Shown: positions 8,992-16,906 of the stretch, piece by piece
Layout of the letters: every line of letters starts with the position of its first letter
How positions within the stretch are numbered: the stretch's first letter is position 1
Assembly: GCF_007197575.1 (NCBI RefSeq)
Contig: NZ_CP041616.1
Coordinates: 2,790,001-2,854,000 of the forward strand
DNA from: Ornithinimicrobium ciconiae
Lineage (GTDB): Bacteria; Actinomycetota; Actinomycetes; Actinomycetales; Dermatophilaceae
DNA length: 64,000 nt
Reading direction: 5' to 3'
Notes under the pieces: model-generated
Databases searched by the model: none
Told to the model about the DNA's origin: nothing
What the model saw: only the letters and a program-made list of their open reading frames with translations
Made by a program: the position numbers and the translations under genes

Positions 8992-9930
8992 GTGACCGCC
9001 ACGACCTCGCCCGGCACGCTGCGCCGCTACCCTCGACGCCGCCGGGTCATCGGTGACCTGCGGTACTGGCAGGACGTCCGGCTGCCGGGGCTGGACCGCA
9101 GCGCCGACATCTCCGTGTGGTTGCCTCCGGGCTATCACCACAGCCGGCGCCGCTACCCGGTGATCTATCTGCACGACGGTGGCAACCTGTTCGACCCCGT
9201 GACCTCCTTCGGCGGAGCGACCTGGCGCGCGGACGAGGCACTCACCTGGTTGCACACCCAGGGTCTGGACGCGATCGCCGTGGGTGTGCCCTGCTCGCCC
9301 GACCGGCGCATCGAGGAGTACACCCCGTATCTGGACACCCGGGTCCTGGCCCAGCGACCCGGACTGGGCGAGGCCGCGGCCGACACCTATGTCGACTTCC
9401 TCACCGACCATCTCAAGCCGTGGGTGGACAGCGCCCTGCGCACGCGCCCGGACCGGGAGAACACCCTGATCGCGGGGTCCTCGATGGGCGGAGTGGTCAG
9501 CATGCACGCCTGGGTGCGCCGCCCGGACGTCTTCGGCGGTGTCGGCGCCTTCTCCACCGCCTTCTGGGTGCCGGGCGAGCAGCACCTGCGTGAGATCGAG
9601 TTGGCCATCGCCGCGCCGCGTCCCCCCACCCGGTTCTACCTCGACGTCGGAGGTCGCGAGATCCCCGGATCGGCGGCCCTGCAGCGCTCCTACCGGCGCG
9701 ACACGGAGCGGATCGTCACGGCGCTGCAGGAGGCCTCGGTCCCGGTGCGCTACACCTACGACTCGGCGGCCTACCACTTTGAGACCGCCTGGGCAGAGCG
9801 GCTCCCGTCGGCGCTGGCCTGGCTCCTGCAGGGGTATGCCGTGCAGGCACCCAAAACGGGCCGCACCAGCCTGCTCAGGAGCGCGCAGGCAGCCCTGCGT
9901 CGCCTGCGGGGCCGCCCCGAGCCTGGTTAG
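8992..9930 (+). CDS. Alpha/beta-hydrolase, esterase-D/enterochelin-esterase-like
   Basis: 312 residues. [14 protein letters not shown] (oxyanion/first strand), the nucleophile elbow AGSSMGG (GxSxG), a downstream Asp region ([11 protein letters not shown]) and His in AYHFETAW fit the esterase (PF00756) fold. Relatives hydrolyse siderophore esters or small acyl esters; no siderophore genes are nearby, so the substrate is open. The GTG start at 8992 is 127 bp from the divergent proS start. No signal peptide, so probably cytoplasmic. Confidence 0.82.
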   Translation: MTATTSPGTLRRYPRRRRVIGDLRYWQDVRLPGLDRSADISVWLPPGYHHSRRRYPVIYLHDGGNLFDPVTSFGGATWRADEALTWLHTQGLDAIAVGVPCSPDRRIEEYTPYLDTRVLAQRPGLGEAAADTYVDFLTDHLKPWVDSALRTRPDRENTLIAGSSMGGVVSMHAWVRRPDVFGGVGAFSTAFWVPGEQHLREIELAIAAPRPPTRFYLDVGGREIPGSAALQRSYRRDTERIVTALQEASVPVRYTYDSAAYHFETAWAERLPSALAWLLQGYAVQAPKTGRTSLLRSAQAALRRLRGRPEPG

Positions 9931-9987
9931 GCAACTCGGGGGGGCCCACGTGGCCCCGGGCGCGGCTCATGCGGCCCCGGGCGGACG

Positions 9988-10698
9988 TCATACGCCCAGG
10001 TAGGCCTGCACGACGCGCTCGTCGGCCAGGAGGTCAGCGGCGCGCCCCTCGTGGGCGATCTCACCGCTGGCCAGCACATAGCCGTGGTCGGCTGCTCGCA
10101 GCGCCCGCCGGGCGTTCTGCTCGACCAGCACCACCGTGGTGCCAGAGGTGCGGATCTCCTCGATCACCCGAAAGACCTCGTCGACGATCTTGGGCGCCAG
10201 GCCCATGGACGGCTCATCGAGCAGGATCAGCGTGGGGCGGGCCACCAGGGCACGCCCGATGGCCAGCATCTGCTGCTCACCACCGGACAGGGCACCAGCG
10301 GGGAGGTCACGTCGCTCCGCGAGCACCGGGAAGCGCTCGTAGACCGCCTGGATCGCCGCCGCGTCGTTGGTGTGCCAGCCACCCAGCTGGAGGTTCTCGT
10401 GGATGGTCAGCGTGCCGAGGATCTGCCGCCCCTCCGGCACCTGGACCAGGCCCTCGCCGACCAGGGTGTGGGCCTGCGTCCTGGTGATGTCACGGCCCTC
10501 AAAGGTGATGCGTCCAGACTTCGGCCGCACAATGCCGGAGACCGCGTTGATGATCGAGGACTTGCCGGCCCCGTTGGCTCCGACCAGGGTGATCAGGGAT
10601 CCGGGCAGGGCCTCGAAGGAGACCTTGCGGACCGCCTCGACCCGGCCGTAGGTGACGACCAGGTCCTCGACCTTCAGGATCGGCTCGGTTGTGCTCAT
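9988..10698 (-). CDS. livF: LIV-type ABC transporter ATPase, second subunit (LivF-like)
   Basis: 236 residues with Walker A GANGAGKSS, signature ALSGGEQQMLAIGRAL, Walker B LILLDEPSMGLAP and the H-loop region VVLVEQNAR. The LivF hallmarks PEGRQILGTLTI and NLQLGG are present. It energises uptake across the membrane with the fused LivG domain encoded just upstream. The start ATG overlaps the stop of the upstream permease-ATPase fusion gene (ATGA). It is the last gene of the oxidase-importer operon. Confidence 0.9.
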   Translation of the reverse strand: MSTTEPILKVEDLVVTYGRVEAVRKVSFEALPGSLITLVGANGAGKSSIINAVSGIVRPKSGRITFEGRDITRTQAHTLVGEGLVQVPEGRQILGTLTIHENLQLGGWHTNDAAAIQAVYERFPVLAERRDLPAGALSGGEQQMLAIGRALVARPTLILLDEPSMGLAPKIVDEVFRVIEEIRTSGTTVVLVEQNARRALRAADHGYVLASGEIAHEGRAADLLADERVVQAYLGV

Positions 10699-12383
10699 GA
10701 CACGTCCTCCGACTCGGAACTGCCGAGATAGGCCTCGACCACGGCAGGGTTGTTGGCGATCTCCTCAGGCGTGCCCGTGGCGATCACCTGGCCGAAGTTG
10801 AGCACGACGATGCGGCTGCAGGTCTTCATAACCATGCCGACGTTGTGCTCGATCAGCAGGATGGTCAGCCCGTCCCGGGCCAGGGACCCGATGAGATCGG
10901 ACAGCGCATCGGCCTCGACGTGGTTCATGCCGGCCGCCGGCTCGTCGAGGATGAGCAGGGAGGGGTCCGAGGCCAGCGCCCGGGCGATCTCCAGGCGCCG
11001 CTGGTCACCGTAGGACAGCGCGGAGGCCTTGACCCCCTCCTTGTCCAGCAGCCCGACGCGCTCGAGGCACCGGGCAGAGTGGACCGCCAGGCGTCGCTCG
11101 TCGCGGCGGGCGGAGGGCAGCCACAGCAGCCGGCGCAGGAAGGTCGGTCGGCCGACCAGGTGGCCCCCGACCATGACGTTCTCCAGCGCGGTGAGCCTGG
11201 CGAACAGCTTGGAGTGCTGGAAGGTGCGACTCACACCGGCGGCCGCCACCTTGTGGACGGCGACCTTGCCGGGGTCCAGACCCAGCACCTGTGCCGTGCC
11301 CGAGGTGGACTTCGCCAGGCCGCTGATCATGTTCACCAGGGTGGTCTTGCCGGCACCGTTGGGGCCGATGAGACCGATGACTTCTCCGCCGGTGATGTGC
11401 AGGTCGATGTCCTTGTTGGCGTGGACACCGCCATAGTCCTTGCCGAGGCCCTTGAGGTCGACCACGGTCTCCCCCGCGGCGGGGTGGACCCGCTGGGCGA
11501 GACGGCTCTCGACCTCAGCCCGCTCGGACTCGCTGCCGCTGACCAGCCGGGCTGCCCTGCGGGGGATCAGACTGGCCAGCCCACCGGGCAGGAACAGGAT
11601 CACCAGGAGCAGCAGCAGACTGGCCAGGAACGGACGGATCCAGCCGGCCTCGATGCCGACGGCACGCTGCACCTCCGGGACCATGGTGAGGAAGCCGGCA
11701 CCCAGCAGCGGTCCGATAAAGGCGGTCGAGCCACCCACGACGGCGGTGACCAGGCCATCGATCGCTGCGGCGAAGCCGAAGTCCTCCGGGGCGATGAGTC
11801 GGACAAAGAAGGCCCACAGCACGCCGTAGAGACCGGCGATCGCGCCAGCCGCGACGAACGCGGAGAGGCGGTGGGTGCCGACGTCGATGCCCATCGCCCG
11901 GGCAGCCAGCTCGTCCTCGCGGATCGCCTCGAGCGCCCGGCCGTAGCGGGAGGGTCCCTGCCGCCAGAACCAGTAGGCCACCAGCGCCAGGACCACCCAG
12001 GCCATCCACGGCTCGAGGACCTTGGGCACGGTCATGCCCTGGGCGCCGCCGGTCCACTCCATGTTGATGATCAGGATGCGCACGGCCTCGGCGAACGCCA
12101 GGGTGGCGATCGCGAGGAAGACACCGCGCAGGCGCATGGTCGGCAGGCCGAGGACGAGAGCGGCCGCGGCACCGACCGCCATGCCGATGACGATGGCGAT
12201 CATCAGGGCCGGGAGATCACCGACATCCTTGGGGCTCGGCGCCAGGCTGGCCGCGGTGAAGGCTGCCAGGGAGGCGAATCCAGCCTGGCCCAGGCTCAGC
12301 TGGCCGGCGACCAGGACGGCATAGAAGGAGTAGGCGAAGATCGCGGCGAGCGCGATGAAGACCAGAGTCGAATCGGTGAACAC
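10695..12383 (-). CDS. LivM-LivG fusion: ABC permease plus ATPase of a branched-chain amino acid-type importer
   Basis: 562 residues. Residues about 1-285 are a LivM-type permease with roughly eight to nine hydrophobic helices (VAGQLSLGQAGFASLAAF; GIDVGTHRLSAFVAAG). About residues 300-562 are a LivG-type ATPase: Walker A GPNGAGKTT, FQHSKLFARLTALENVM, signature ALSYGDQRRLEIARAL, Walker B LLILDEPAAGMN, and HNVGMVM. In E. coli livM and livG are separate genes; such fusions occur in some Actinobacteria. The start lies immediately after the livH stop, and its stop overlaps livF. Confidence 0.9.
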   Translation of the reverse strand: MFTDSTLVFIALAAIFAYSFYAVLVAGQLSLGQAGFASLAAFTAASLAPSPKDVGDLPALMIAIVIGMAVGAAAALVLGLPTMRLRGVFLAIATLAFAEAVRILIINMEWTGGAQGMTVPKVLEPWMAWVVLALVAYWFWRQGPSRYGRALEAIREDELAARAMGIDVGTHRLSAFVAAGAIAGLYGVLWAFFVRLIAPEDFGFAAAIDGLVTAVVGGSTAFIGPLLGAGFLTMVPEVQRAVGIEAGWIRPFLASLLLLLVILFLPGGLASLIPRRAARLVSGSESERAEVESRLAQRVHPAAGETVVDLKGLGKDYGGVHANKDIDLHITGGEVIGLIGPNGAGKTTLVNMISGLAKSTSGTAQVLGLDPGKVAVHKVAAAGVSRTFQHSKLFARLTALENVMVGGHLVGRPTFLRRLLWLPSARRDERRLAVHSARCLERVGLLDKEGVKASALSYGDQRRLEIARALASDPSLLILDEPAAGMNHVEADALSDLIGSLARDGLTILLIEHNVGMVMKTCSRIVVLNFGQVIATGTPEEIANNPAVVEAYLGSSESEDVS

Positions 12384-13259
12384 TCAGACCTCACGCACCT
12401 TACGGGCACCGAACAGACCCTGCGGGCGCACCAACAGGATCAGGAAGAGCAGACCGAACGCGATCAGGTCCCGCCAGCTGGACCCGATGTTGGCCACGGC
12501 GAAGACCTCCGCCAGGCCGAGCAGCAGGCCGCCCACGAGGGCACCGGGCAACGACCCCATGCCCCCGACGATGATGACCGCCAGCCCCTTGAGCTCGATC
12601 GCGGTGCCCATCCCCAGCTGTGCGCTGTTGACGTTCATGGCGAAGAGGGCGCCCGCGACCGCACCGAGGGCCGAGGAGATCGCGAAGGTGGTGACCGTGA
12701 CCCGGTCCACGTTGATGCCCAGGACCCGCGCTGCCGTGGGGTTCTCGGCGATGGCTCGCATGCCGCGCCCGAGACGCGACTTGGCCACCAGCAGCGTGAG
12801 CGCCACCATCAGCACGATCGAGATCACCAGGATGGCCACCTGCAGCAGCGTCACGTGGGCCCCGAACACCGTGAAGGAGGTGCTGGGGAAGGAGTCCGCC
12901 GGGAAGCGCCTGGTGTTGGGTCCGTAGCGCCACTGCAGCAGGGCGATGAACATCCCCGCCAGGGCGATGGAGGAGATCAACCCAGCAAAGTGGGCATCGG
13001 GTCTGTTCTTCAGCGGCCGGAACGCGACCCGTTCGATGATGATGCCTAATATCCCGCCGACGACAAAGATGATCGGCAGGGCCAGCCAGATCGACAGCCC
13101 GGCCACCTCGACCAGCTCGATCCCGACGAAGGCGGACACGGCAAAGACCGCGGGGTGGGCCAGGTTCAGCCGGTCCAGCACGCCGAAGACCAGCGTGAAG
13201 CCGATCGCAAAGAGGGCATAGATGGACCCGATGAACAGGCCGTTGAGCAGTTGCTGCAT
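12384..13259 (-). CDS. livH: LIV-type ABC transporter permease (LivH-like)
   Basis: 291 residues, about eight membrane segments, with the LivH N-terminus (QQLLNGLFIGSIYALFAIG), a RVAFRPLKN loop and the cytoplasmic coupling segment RAIAENPTAARVLGINVDRV followed by GLAVIIVGGMGSLPGALVGG. It forms the translocation pore with the LivM half of the fusion protein. ATG 13259 has GGAGG 8 nt upstream. It abuts the fusion gene with no spacer and follows the binding-protein gene by 54 bp. Confidence 0.9.
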   Translation of the reverse strand: MQQLLNGLFIGSIYALFAIGFTLVFGVLDRLNLAHPAVFAVSAFVGIELVEVAGLSIWLALPIIFVVGGILGIIIERVAFRPLKNRPDAHFAGLISSIALAGMFIALLQWRYGPNTRRFPADSFPSTSFTVFGAHVTLLQVAILVISIVLMVALTLLVAKSRLGRGMRAIAENPTAARVLGINVDRVTVTTFAISSALGAVAGALFAMNVNSAQLGMGTAIELKGLAVIIVGGMGSLPGALVGGLLLGLAEVFAVANIGSSWRDLIAFGLLFLILLVRPQGLFGARKVREV

Positions 13260-13313
13260 GTGTCCGCCTCCGTCAGGGGTGGGGGTGGATCGAGTCGGAT
13301 GGGACCGTCAGGG

Positions 13314-14489
13314 TCAGGGCAGGACGGTGAACTTGCCGCCCTTGATGACCTGGACGACCGCGTCGTGCTCGGCGTCGCGGTCGGCGTTGATGCTGATCGA
13401 TCCCAGCACGGTCGGCATGTCGGAGATCCCGCTCAGGCCCTCCTTGATGGCGTCGCGCTCGGCGGAGCAGTCGCTGCGGACCGCTGCGTCGATGATGTGC
13501 ATGGCCGCATAGGCCTGGGCCGCGAACTGGTCCGGCTGGCTGCCGAACTTCTCCTCGTAGGCCGCCAGGAAGGCGGTGTTCTCCGCGTTGTCGGAGGCGG
13601 AGTTCCAGGCAGCTCCGACGACCACGCCCTCGGCGGCGTCGCCCGCGTCGGCCATCAACTGGGGGTTGTTGAAGCCGTTGCCGCCGATGATCGGCACGTC
13701 GATGCCGAGCTCACGGGCCTGCGTGACCAGCGGGATGGCGGCCTCGATCAGACCGGAGACGAAGATCGCGTCCGGGTTGGCGCCCTTGGCCTGGGTCAGC
13801 AGCGCGCGGAAGTCGGTGTCAGCCTTGGAGAAGGTGATCGTCTCGGCGACGTCCACTCCCTCCTCCTCCAGGGAGGAGGCCATGACCTCGTAGCCAGACT
13901 CGGTGAAGGCGTCGTCGTTGGAGTACATGACGATGACGTTCTGCAGGTCGTAGGTCTCCACGGCCGTGGCGACGGTCTGCGGGATGACCTGTGCCTCGGT
14001 CAGCGAGTTGCGGAAGATGTAGTCGCCCTGCTCGGTGATCCCGGCCGCGGTGTTGGAGATGGCCAGCACCGGCACACTCTCCTCCTGTGCGATCGGCTGG
14101 GCCTGGAAGGCGGTGTTGGACAGGGTCGGGCCGATGATGATGCTGGTCCCGTCGCCGGCAAAACCCTCGAACAGGGTGATCGCCTGCTTGGGGTCGGTCT
14201 GGTCGTCCTCGACCTTGAGGGCATAGGTGACGCCCTCCTTCTCGTTGAGCTCCTCCGCGGCGAGCTCCAGGCCGTTCTTCTGCGACTCGCCGTAGGACGC
14301 GGCTGCGCCGGTCAGCGACACGGCAGCGCCGACCGGGACGTCGCTGTCGATGACGCACTCGTCGCCGGTGCCCTCGCCGGCGAGGGCACCATCGGACGCG
14401 CCGTCGCCGCCATCGTCGGATCCGCAGGCGGTGAGCGTCAGGGCCAGGACTCCGGCGGCGGCGGTGAGCTTAAACAGGTTGGTGCGCAT
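13314..14489 (-). CDS. LIV-type substrate-binding lipoprotein (LivK-like)
   Basis: 391 residues. The signal peptide ends in lipobox LTAC with Cys22, followed by a Gly/Asp/Ser linker. The type I periplasmic-binding fold is recognisable from VGAAVSLTGAAASYGE, KNGLELAAEELNEKEG, VPVLAISNTAAGIT and the hinge-region MYSNDDAFTESGYEVM. It captures ligand outside the membrane for the LivH/LivMG/LivF importer encoded downstream. The ligand may be a branched-chain amino acid or, given the neighbouring 2-hydroxy-acid oxidase, a related organic acid or amide. GGAGGAA precedes the ATG. Confidence 0.88.
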   Translation of the reverse strand: MRTNLFKLTAAAGVLALTLTACGSDDGGDGASDGALAGEGTGDECVIDSDVPVGAAVSLTGAAASYGESQKNGLELAAEELNEKEGVTYALKVEDDQTDPKQAITLFEGFAGDGTSIIIGPTLSNTAFQAQPIAQEESVPVLAISNTAAGITEQGDYIFRNSLTEAQVIPQTVATAVETYDLQNVIVMYSNDDAFTESGYEVMASSLEEEGVDVAETITFSKADTDFRALLTQAKGANPDAIFVSGLIEAAIPLVTQARELGIDVPIIGGNGFNNPQLMADAGDAAEGVVVGAAWNSASDNAENTAFLAAYEEKFGSQPDQFAAQAYAAMHIIDAAVRSDCSAERDAIKEGLSGISDMPTVLGSISINADRDAEHDAVVQVIKGGKFTVLP

Positions 14490-14514
14490 GAACTTCCTCC
14501 AGGGGTTGTGCGGG

Positions 14515-15795
14515 TTAGGCAGGGGGTGTGGGGACGCGGGCTGGGAGCAGCACCGCGTGGTCGGGGGTCAACTGGTCCACGGCGGTGACCCCGAGCAGTC
14601 GCAGGGTGCGGTGGACCTGAGAAATGAGGATGTCGAGTGCCCGGGTCACCCCGGCCTCACCTCCGGCCATGAGGCCGTAGAGGTAGGCACGGCCGACCAT
14701 CACGGCGTCGGCGCCGTTGGCGACGGCGGCGACGATGTCGCCCCCGTGCATGACGCCCGTGTCGAGCAGCACGGGCACTCGCCCGTCGACCGCTGCGACG
14801 ACATCGGGCAGCACCTCGAGCGGAGTGACCGAGCGGTCCAGCTGGCGGCCGCCGTGGTTGGAGACCACCAGTCCGTCGGCGCCGAGGTCGACGAACTCGC
14901 GGGCGTCCTCGGTGTTCTGGATGCCCTTGAGCACGATCGGACCGGACCAGTTCTCCCGCAGCCACACCAGGTCGCGAGTGCTCAGGGTGGGGTCGAACAT
15001 CCGGTTGACCAACTGCTCGACGGTGCCGCCGGACTCACGCAGCGAGGCGAACTCGAGCGGGTCGGTGGTGAGCAGGTTGGCCCACCAGCGCGGGTGCAGG
15101 GCCATGTCCGCCAGGGTGCGGGGGGTGAGCTGGGGCGGGATGGTCATGCCATTGCGCACGTCACGCAGCCGCTGGCCGGCGACCGCGGTGTCAACGGTCA
15201 GGACGAGCGTCGTAAAACCGGAGGCCTGGGCCCGTGCCATGAGCTCCAGCGAGGCGTCCCGGTCCTGCCACAGATAGAGCTGGAACCACCGCTGCAGGTC
15301 AGGGATCTCTGCGGCCAGGTCCTCGACAGAGACCGTCCCCATGGTGGACAGGGTGTAGGGAACTCCTGCTGCGGCGGCTGCGCGACCGACGGCCCGCTCC
15401 CCCTCGTGCTGCATCATCCGGGTGAAGCCGGTCGGCGCCAGGATCAGCGGGATGGGGCTGGTGACGTCCAGCACGCTCACGGCGCTGGTCACCTGGGAGA
15501 CGTCGCGCAGCACCCGCGGCCGGAACTCGACCCTGCCGAAGGCCTCCCGGGCGCGCGTCAGGCTGACCTCGCTCTCGGCGGCGCCGTCAACATAGTCAAA
15601 GGCGGACCGCGGGGTCCGCCGCCGGCCGATCGCCCGCAGGTCCTCGATCGTGTTGGCCCGCTCCAGCGCGCGACGCGTGCGGTGCAGCGTGGGGCGCTCA
15701 ACCTTCACCAGCGGCCGCAACTCCTCGACCCGCGGGAGCCGCCGGGAAACCCGTGCCGTCACGGCGGGCACCTCCAGATCGGGATGAATAAGCAT
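14515..15795 (-). CDS. FMN-dependent alpha-hydroxy-acid oxidase/dehydrogenase (LldD-like)
   Basis: 426 residues of the FMN alpha-hydroxy-acid dehydrogenase family. Visible: FDYVDGAAESEVS, ILAPTGFTRMM, the active-site His in VVSNHGGRQLD, and the flavin-phosphate region LLDTGVMHGGD then GADAVMVGRAYLYGLMAGG. The enzyme oxidises an L-2-hydroxy acid (lactate or another) to the 2-keto acid. The phosphate-binding segment is MHGGD rather than the RRGTD-type sequence of classical LldD, so it belongs to a divergent subgroup and the substrate is uncertain. It is followed after 25 bp by the LIV-type binding-protein gene, so the five genes probably form one operon. Confidence 0.86.
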   Translation of the reverse strand: MLIHPDLEVPAVTARVSRRLPRVEELRPLVKVERPTLHRTRRALERANTIEDLRAIGRRRTPRSAFDYVDGAAESEVSLTRAREAFGRVEFRPRVLRDVSQVTSAVSVLDVTSPIPLILAPTGFTRMMQHEGERAVGRAAAAAGVPYTLSTMGTVSVEDLAAEIPDLQRWFQLYLWQDRDASLELMARAQASGFTTLVLTVDTAVAGQRLRDVRNGMTIPPQLTPRTLADMALHPRWWANLLTTDPLEFASLRESGGTVEQLVNRMFDPTLSTRDLVWLRENWSGPIVLKGIQNTEDAREFVDLGADGLVVSNHGGRQLDRSVTPLEVLPDVVAAVDGRVPVLLDTGVMHGGDIVAAVANGADAVMVGRAYLYGLMAGGEAGVTRALDILISQVHRTLRLLGVTAVDQLTPDHAVLLPARVPTPPA

Positions 15796-15807
15796 ACAGG
15801 GGCGTGT

Positions 15808-15825
15808 ATATCCCCGTGAGGATAT
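15808..15825. promoter_or_regulatory. Inverted repeat just upstream of the hydroxy-acid oxidase gene (candidate operator 1)
   Basis: ATATCC-CCGTGA-GGATAT: perfect 6-bp arms around a 6-nt centre, 13 nt before the oxidase start codon. With the related repeat at 15870-15885 it forms a pair of AT-rich dyads in an otherwise GC-rich region, as expected for a repressor controlling the oxidase-importer operon. The regulator itself is not encoded nearby. Confidence 0.5.
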
Positions 15826-15869
15826 CTCTCCCGCAGGTCAAGGCCCGGCCACGACCGCCCACTGTGGCC

Positions 15870-15885
15870 ATATCGTGACCGATAT
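15870..15885. promoter_or_regulatory. Inverted repeat in the hydroxy-acid oxidase promoter (candidate operator 2)
   Basis: ATATCG-TGAC-CGATAT: perfect 6-bp arms, 4-nt centre, 75 nt before the oxidase start. It shares the ATATC/GATAT half-site and the GTGA core with the dyad at 15808-15825. Centre-to-centre distance is about 61 bp. Confidence 0.5.
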
Positions 15886-15895
15886 CTCAGTCAGG

Positions 15896-15943
15896 GATCA
15901 CAGCAGCCAGCGATCACGGCAGGCAGGTATCACAGCAGGACGG
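15896..15943. repeat. 16-bp tandem repeat at the 3' end of the GNAT gene
   Basis: Three units of the form GATCACAGCAGCCAGC (15896-15911, 15912-15927, 15928-15943) with a few substitutions. The third unit overlaps the GNAT stop codon at 15930-15932. It looks like a local duplication of the end of that gene. Confidence 0.65.
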
Positions 15944-16778
15944 TGGCGAAGGTGCCCGTCTGGACAAACCCCACGTGGCGGTAGGTGGCGATCGCCGGGG
16001 CGTTGAAGTTGTTGACATAGAGCGTCACGGTGGGCGCGATGTGGGTCAGCACGTGCTCGACAACGGCCGCCATGGCCGGCACGGCGAGCCCCTGCCCGCG
16101 GTAGCGCGGGTTGACCCACACGCCCTGGATCTGGGCGACGTCCAGCGCCACACTGCCCACATCCGCCTTGAAGACCACCTCGCCGTCCTCGATCCGCACC
16201 AGCGAGCGCCCGGCACGCACCAGCGCCCCCACGGACAGGCGATAGGCCCGGTCCGACCCGCGATAGGGCGGATAGCCGATCTCCTCGGTGAACATTGCTG
16301 CCGCCGCCGGCACCACCAGGTCGGTCTCCTCCACCGTGGCCGGGCGCACCATCGGGTCGCATGCGACTCCGACGAGGCTGGGAGGGGTGCTCATCGTCAT
16401 GACCGGTTGGTGGCGACGCACCTCCCGCGCCGGACCCCACTGCGGCGCCAGCAGATCCCACAGCGGGAGGACCTGATCGACCGGGCCGAAGAGCGAGGAG
16501 GCCCAGGCTCGTCGTTTGATGACCTTGGCCGCGAGCGGCTCGAGCATGTCGTCACTGACTTCGACCGGCACGACATTGGCTGAGGTCCAGCAAAGCCCGG
16601 CGCGACCCCCGCGGTCATAGCCCAGGACCGAGTTTCGCCCACCAGCCATGCCCCCTTCGAGGATGCGGGCAGCCACAAAAACGTTGGAGACCGGGTCACG
16701 ACCACAGATCTCCAGGGCGCGGGGGGCGTCGGAGAGTCCGAGCCCACGCACGGGGGCCGGCATGCGCAGCATCGCCAC
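15930..16778 (-). CDS. GNAT-family N-acetyltransferase with DUF4081-type N-terminal domain
   Basis: 282 residues: an N-terminal half (DPVSNVFVAARI, LCWTSANVVPVEV, SLFGPVDQVLPLWDLL) that resembles DUF4081, and a C-terminal GNAT domain with the acetyl-CoA loop VNPRYRGQGLAVPAMAAV and YVNNFNAPAIATYRHVGF. It presumably acetylates an unknown amine in the cytosol. In other Actinobacteria (recalled for Mycobacterium) this gene sits directly beside ispG, rip1 and dxr; here about 5 kb of glycerol genes separates them. The start could also be the Met two codons downstream. Confidence 0.83.
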   Translation of the reverse strand: MAMLRMPAPVRGLGLSDAPRALEICGRDPVSNVFVAARILEGGMAGGRNSVLGYDRGGRAGLCWTSANVVPVEVSDDMLEPLAAKVIKRRAWASSLFGPVDQVLPLWDLLAPQWGPAREVRRHQPVMTMSTPPSLVGVACDPMVRPATVEETDLVVPAAAAMFTEEIGYPPYRGSDRAYRLSVGALVRAGRSLVRIEDGEVVFKADVGSVALDVAQIQGVWVNPRYRGQGLAVPAMAAVVEHVLTHIAPTVTLYVNNFNAPAIATYRHVGFVQTGTFATVLL

Positions 16779-16906
16779 AGCCTACCCAGCAGGCAGGGCG
16801 ATCGGACAGCATCTCCGGGCGTGGCCGCGCGGGTGAGGGGTTGCGCAGCGCCCCGGCGGCGGCGAGGATCGGAACACCCATCCCCACACCGAGCCAGGAG
16901 ACCCTT

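Noticed and set aside
7380..9056. A 558-codon plus-strand open frame over proS
   Set aside because: Complementary to proS, which has all class II synthetase motifs; composition is typical of an antisense frame.
10845..13049. A 734-codon plus-strand open frame antisense to the LIV importer genes
   Set aside because: It is the complement of recognisable livM/livG/livH sequence, is extremely rich in Gln/Gly/Asp/His/Arg, and has no family motif; it is a GC-driven shadow frame.
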